Source of the DNA: Pseudonocardiales bacterium
GTDB lineage: Bacteria; Actinomycetota; Actinomycetes; Mycobacteriales; Pseudonocardiaceae
Assembly: GCA_019241525.1 (NCBI GenBank)
Contig: JAFAWY010000058.1
Span: forward strand, 1-64,000
Direction of reading: 5' to 3'
Length of the DNA stretch: 64,000 bases
The position numbers and the translations under genes are program-made. This document shows positions 60,241 to 64,000 of the stretch, one piece after another; the first letter of the stretch is position 1, and every line of letters begins with the position of its first letter. The notes below the pieces were generated by a model that ran no database searches, was not told the DNA's origin, and saw only the letters and a list, made by a program, of their open reading frames with translations.

Positions 60241-60296
60241 AGCGCATGGTGATCTCTGAAGTGCTGGTTTACGGGCCGGTTAACTCGCCGGTCTGC

Positions 60297-60614
60297 TTAT
60301 TCTGGGCCGAACTCGCTGAGCAGGGCCTTGCGCTGGCGCTCGCCGAGCCCGCGCAACCGCCGGCTGGTGGCGATCTCCAGCCGTTCCATGATCTGCTGAG
60401 CGCGGACCTTGCCCACGCCTGGCAAAGCCTCGAGCAGTGCCGAGACCTTCATCTTGCCCAGGATGTCGTCACTGTCGGACTTGGCCAGGACCTCCTTGAG
60501 GTTGGTCCCACCGCGCTTGAGGCGCTCCTTGAGCTCGGCCCTGGCACGTCGGGCGGCGGCCGCCTTCTCCAGCGCAGCGGCCCGCTGCTCCTCGGTCAGC
60601 TCGGGAAGGGCCAC
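60297..60614 (-). CDS. mihF: Integration host factor, mycobacterial type
   Basis: Encodes 105 aa. It is the actinobacterial nucleoid protein mIHF, with a long N-terminal helix and an H2TH-like DNA-binding motif (LLEALPGVGKVRAQQIME). It is a host factor for phage L5-type integration, which fits a genome carrying a tyrosine-integrase element, though mIHF is a core gene. Confidence 0.93.
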   Translation of the reverse strand: MALPELTEEQRAAALEKAAAARRARAELKERLKRGGTNLKEVLAKSDSDDILGKMKVSALLEALPGVGKVRAQQIMERLEIATSRRLRGLGERQRKALLSEFGPE

Positions 60615-60717
60615 GGTCTCCTCCGTCGATTGCTAGTTGCTTGAGGGATATTTCTAGGTTAGTGCGGCGACGGTATACCCCCTGGCCACGCGCCGCTGAA
60701 CCCGGGGGTATCCCGAC

Positions 60718-61590
60718 CTACCTGCCGGGACCAGGATGGCCCAAGCTCGCGGCCTCCTCGGCGAAGCGCCGGGCGGCGTGTCGCAATGCCTGCGGTTGCG
60801 GGCCATGCCGCAATAACTCCCGGGAGATCGCTGCCACGACAGGGGGTGCAGCAGTAGCGAAGACGGTACACAAATCGCGCATCCGGGCGCCTTGCGCGCC
60901 GATTCCCGGGGCCAGGATCGGTCCATTGAGCTCGCCCAGGCGCAGCTGCCCGACCGGGGCGGTCGCCCCCACCACCACCCCGAAATCACCGATCGGATGC
61001 CGGCCGGCGTTGCGCGCGGCGACGGCGTCCACCACGGACTGCGCGACCGTGTGGCCGGTAGCGGTCACCGCGGCCTGGACGCCGGCACCCTCCAGGTTGG
61101 AGGTCAGCGCCAGCACGAACACGCCTCGACCGGTGCCGCCGGCCAGCTCGAATGCCGGATCGAGGGCGCCGACCCCAAGGTAGGGCGACGCGGTGATCGC
61201 GTCGGCCGCCAGTGGCGCCCCGTCAGCGAGATACGCTGCGGCGTACCCGGCCATGGTGGAGCCGATGTCCCCGCGTTTGACGTCGAGCACCACCAGCGTG
61301 CCCGCCTCCCGGGCCACCGCCAGCACCCGCTCCAGCACGGCTATGCCCGCCGCCCCGTACCGCTCGAAAAACGCCGACTGCGGCTTGATCATCGCCACTA
61401 CCGGCGAGAGGGCTTCCACAGCGTGTAGAGCAAACCTCTCCACTCCGGCCACATCGTCACGGCAACCCCACAGCTCCAGCAGCGCGGGGTGTGGATCGAT
61501 TCCCGCACACAACGCTCCCTTGATTCCCACAGCGCGCAGCAATCGCGCGCCGAATCCCCCTACCGCAGGCTGCGCGGGGTCAGCGGGCAC
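60718..61590 (-). CDS. pyrF: Orotidine 5'-phosphate decarboxylase
   Basis: Encodes 290 aa, the long PyrF type. It makes UMP from OMP. The active-site tetrad is in [17 protein letters not shown] 61590 lies 11 bases inside the carB 3' end, so the two overlap and are probably co-translated. Frames further upstream are carB shadows. Confidence 0.93.
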   Translation of the reverse strand: MPADPAQPAVGGFGARLLRAVGIKGALCAGIDPHPALLELWGCRDDVAGVERFALHAVEALSPVVAMIKPQSAFFERYGAAGIAVLERVLAVAREAGTLVVLDVKRGDIGSTMAGYAAAYLADGAPLAADAITASPYLGVGALDPAFELAGGTGRGVFVLALTSNLEGAGVQAAVTATGHTVAQSVVDAVAARNAGRHPIGDFGVVVGATAPVGQLRLGELNGPILAPGIGAQGARMRDLCTVFATAAPPVVAAISRELLRHGPQPQALRHAARRFAEEAASLGHPGPGR

Positions 61591-64000
61591 CGGATTTCTC
61601 CACCGAGCCTGCTGCCGGGGGGACAGCGCGCAGCGCCGCGTGGAGTGACTGGAGGGGGCGAACCGTGATGGTGTTGCGGATGAGGGCTTCGATGCCTTGG
61701 ACCGCAGCGGCAGCACCTTGGACCGTGGTGATGCACGGAACGCCCCGAGCCACCGCAGCAGTGCGAATCTCGTATCCATCCACCCGGGGGCCGGGATTGC
61801 CGTACGGCGTGTTGATGATCATGTTCACCTGCCCCGAGTTGATCAGGTCTACGATGTTGTCCGAACCCTCGAAATGCTTGCGTACCACGGTGCAGGGGAT
61901 ACCGTTGCGACGCAGCGTGTTGGCGGTGCCCCGGGTGGCAAGGACCTCGAAGCCAAGGTCAGCCAGCCGTTTGGCCGGGAACACCATCGCCCGCTTGTCC
62001 CGGTTGGCCACCGACACGAACACTCGCCCCGACGTCGGCAGTGAGCCATAGGCCGCCGTCTGGGATTTCGCGAATGCCTGACCGAAGGCGGCGTCGATGC
62101 CCATCACCTCGCCAGTGGATTTCATCTCCGGTCCCAGCAGTGAATCGACGCCCTGGCCTTCTGGGGTGCGGAACCGGTGGAAGGGCAGCACCGCTTCCTT
62201 GACCGCCACCGGCGCCTCCATCGGCAGGTCGCCACCGTCGCCACGAGCCAGCAGCACACCCTCGGCCCGCAGCGTGGCGATGCTGGCACCGAGCATGATG
62301 CGAGCGGCAGCCTTGGCCAGCGGCACGGCGGTGGCCTTGGACACGAACGGCGCGGTGCGGCTGGCCCGGGGATTGGCCTCGAGCACGTAGAGCACATCGT
62401 CTTTCAGCGCGTACTGCACGTTGAGCAGGCCCCGCACACCGATCCCACGAGCGATCGCCTCGGTGGAGGCGCGGACCGCGGCGAGGTCGGATTCCCCGAG
62501 CGTGATGGGGGGCAGCGCGCAGGCGGAGTCTCCGGAATGCACCCCGGCTTCCTCGATGTGTTCCATGATCCCGCCGAGATAGACCTCATGGCCGTCGCAC
62601 AGCGCATCGACGTCGATCTCGATGGCGTCGTCGAGGAACCGGTCCACCAGCACCGGATGTTCCGGGGTGATCTCGGTGGCGCGCGCGATATAGCCCGCCA
62701 GGGTTTGCTCGTCGTAGACGATCTCCATGCCGCGGCCACCGAGCACGTAGGACGGGCGAACCAGCACCGGGTAGCCGATCTCGTCAGCGATCTTGCGGGC
62801 TTCGGCGAATGAGGTGGCGGTGCCGTAAGCCGGGGCGGGCAATCCAGCCCGATCCAGCACGGCACCAAACGACCCGCGATCCTCGGCGAGATGGATCGCG
62901 GCCGGGGGTGTGCCGACCACTGGGACACCCGCATCAGCCAGCCGCTGCGCCAACCCGAGCGGGGTCTGCCCGCCCAGCTGCACGATCACCGCCGCCACGG
63001 TGCCCGACGACTGCTCGGCGTGCACCACCTCCATGACGTCTTCGAAGGTCAACGGCTCAAAGTAGAGCCGATCAGCGGTGTCGTAGTCGGTGGACACCGT
63101 CTCCGGGTTGCAGTTGACCATCACGGTCTCGTAGCCAAGACCTTCGTTGTCAGGGGCACTGCGCAGCGCCATCGCGGCATGCACGCAGGAATAGTCGAAC
63201 TCGATGCCTTGGCCGATCCGGTTCGGCCCGGAACCCAAAATGATCACCTTGGGTCGCTGGCGCTGCTCGGTGACCTCGGTCTCGGCCTGCGGGTCATTTT
63301 CGTAGGCGGAATAGTGATACGGGGTACGGGCGGCAAACTCGGCCGCGCACGTGTCCACGGTCTTGTAGACCGGCCGTACGCCCAGCCGCTGCCGCAGCGC
63401 GGCGATCTCCGGCTCGGCAAGGTCACCGCGGACAGCCGCGAGCTGCCGGTCGGAGATACCCGCGCGCTTGGCCCGGCGCAGCAGCGGCTCGTCCAGTTCC
63501 GGTGCGGCGACGAGATCAGCGCGGAGTTCGACCAGGCTGGCGATCTGATCGACGAACCAGGCATCGATTCCGGAAGCCTTCGCGACTTGCGCCACCGTCG
63601 CACCGAGCCGCAACGCCCGCTCGACGGTATACAGGCGCCCGTCATGGGGTATCGCCAGCGTCGACAGCGTCGACTTCAGGGTGGCATCGGGCGGGTCAGG
63701 CTTGGTCCAGAAGCCGGCAGCGGCAGTTTCCATCGAGCGCAGCGCCTTGCCCAAGGCTTCGGGGAACGATCGGCCCAGCGCCATTGCCTCGCCGACGGAC
63801 TTCATCGTGGTGGTGAGTGTGGGGTCCGCGCCGGGGAACTTCTCGAAAGTGAACCGGGGCACCTTGACCACGATGTAGTCGAGGGTGGGCTCGAAGCTGG
63901 CCGGGGTCTCGCCGGTGATGTCATTGGTGATCTCATCAAGGGTGTAGCCGATGGCGAGCTTCGCGGCGATCTTGGCGATGGGGAACCCGGTGGCCTTGGA
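61580..64000 (-). CDS. carB: Carbamoyl-phosphate synthase large subunit, partial
   Basis: The C-terminal 806 codons are visible; the 5' end lies beyond the right edge (the frame stays open to base 64000, reading [20 protein letters not shown] there). It makes carbamoyl phosphate for pyrimidines and arginine. The second ATP-grasp domain ([19 protein letters not shown]-like: [15 protein letters not shown]) and the MGS-like allosteric end ([13 protein letters not shown]) are seen. carA would lie further right. Confidence 0.95.
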   Translation of the reverse strand, partial: SKATGFPIAKIAAKLAIGYTLDEITNDITGETPASFEPTLDYIVVKVPRFTFEKFPGADPTLTTTMKSVGEAMALGRSFPEALGKALRSMETAAAGFWTKPDPPDATLKSTLSTLAIPHDGRLYTVERALRLGATVAQVAKASGIDAWFVDQIASLVELRADLVAAPELDEPLLRRAKRAGISDRQLAAVRGDLAEPEIAALRQRLGVRPVYKTVDTCAAEFAARTPYHYSAYENDPQAETEVTEQRQRPKVIILGSGPNRIGQGIEFDYSCVHAAMALRSAPDNEGLGYETVMVNCNPETVSTDYDTADRLYFEPLTFEDVMEVVHAEQSSGTVAAVIVQLGGQTPLGLAQRLADAGVPVVGTPPAAIHLAEDRGSFGAVLDRAGLPAPAYGTATSFAEARKIADEIGYPVLVRPSYVLGGRGMEIVYDEQTLAGYIARATEITPEHPVLVDRFLDDAIEIDVDALCDGHEVYLGGIMEHIEEAGVHSGDSACALPPITLGESDLAAVRASTEAIARGIGVRGLLNVQYALKDDVLYVLEANPRASRTAPFVSKATAVPLAKAAARIMLGASIATLRAEGVLLARGDGGDLPMEAPVAVKEAVLPFHRFRTPEGQGVDSLLGPEMKSTGEVMGIDAAFGQAFAKSQTAAYGSLPTSGRVFVSVANRDKRAMVFPAKRLADLGFEVLATRGTANTLRRNGIPCTVVRKHFEGSDNIVDLINSGQVNMIINTPYGNPGPRVDGYEIRTAAVARGVPCITTVQGAAAAVQGIEALIRNTITVRPLQSLHAALRAVPPAAGSVEKSGAR

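Overview
The window looks like a chromosomal segment of a high-GC actinomycete, most probably a member of the Pseudonocardiales or a related mycobacteria-like lineage. The evidence is the GC-rich codon use, a WhiB protein, mIHF, DUF3052, DUF3145 and DUF3618 proteins, and gene orders recalled from Mycobacterium tuberculosis: ahpE-DUF3052-aceE-PucR regulator-fabD-acpP-kasA-accD on one side, and rpe-ribE-ribBA-ribH plus carB-pyrF-mihF-gmk-rpoZ-coaBC-priA-def-fmt-rsmB on the other. The species cannot be named from sequence alone.

Bases 1 to about 14040 are the right-hand part of an integrated conjugative or mobilizable element. A tyrosine integrase sits beside the 3' end of tRNA-Val(UAC). Next to it a GntR regulator diverges from a long leftward gene train: excisionase-like protein, small proteins, WhiB fused to a helix-turn-helix, DUF2637-like membrane protein, SSB, a 48-aa membrane protein, a VirD4/TraG-type coupling protein, a DUF4913-like protein, a zinc-finger protein and a MobF relaxase-helicase. 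Many of these genes overlap by 1 to 7 bases. Two identical CTTGCATACAAG sites lie in the divergent GntR/xis promoter region. The left end of the element is outside the window.

Bases 14.1 to 25.6 kb are core metabolism: AhpE peroxiredoxin, DUF3052, pyruvate dehydrogenase E1 (aceE), a pirin, and a fatty-acid synthase II operon (PucR regulator, fabD, fabH, acpP, fabF, accD). Bases 25.6 to 31.6 kb hold a membrane-anchored hypothetical protein, DUF3145, a secreted subtilase and a PAS-GGDEF-EAL protein translationally coupled to a SAM methyltransferase. Bases 31.8 to 42.6 kb run rightwards: aroE, the homogentisate branch of tyrosine catabolism (hppD, hmgA, fahA) and glycogen-to-trehalose conversion (glgX, treY, treZ).

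Bases 42.6 to 49.9 kb contain DUF3618, Bcp, a tRNA with anticodon UAG but a short variable loop, a solitary patatin-like lipase, a PH-domain membrane protein, riboflavin genes (ribBA-ribH and ribE) separated by a two-gene insert with an unusual adenosine-deaminase-like protein, and rpe. Bases 50 to 64 kb hold a Clp/Hsp100 ATPase without N-terminal domain, an ABC ATPase, and a long leftward housekeeping array from carB (truncated by the right edge) to rsmB. The most notable items are the tRNA-Val element with its regulatory architecture, the short-arm UAG tRNA, the deaminase homologue lacking the catalytic Glu, and the stripped-down Clp ATPase.
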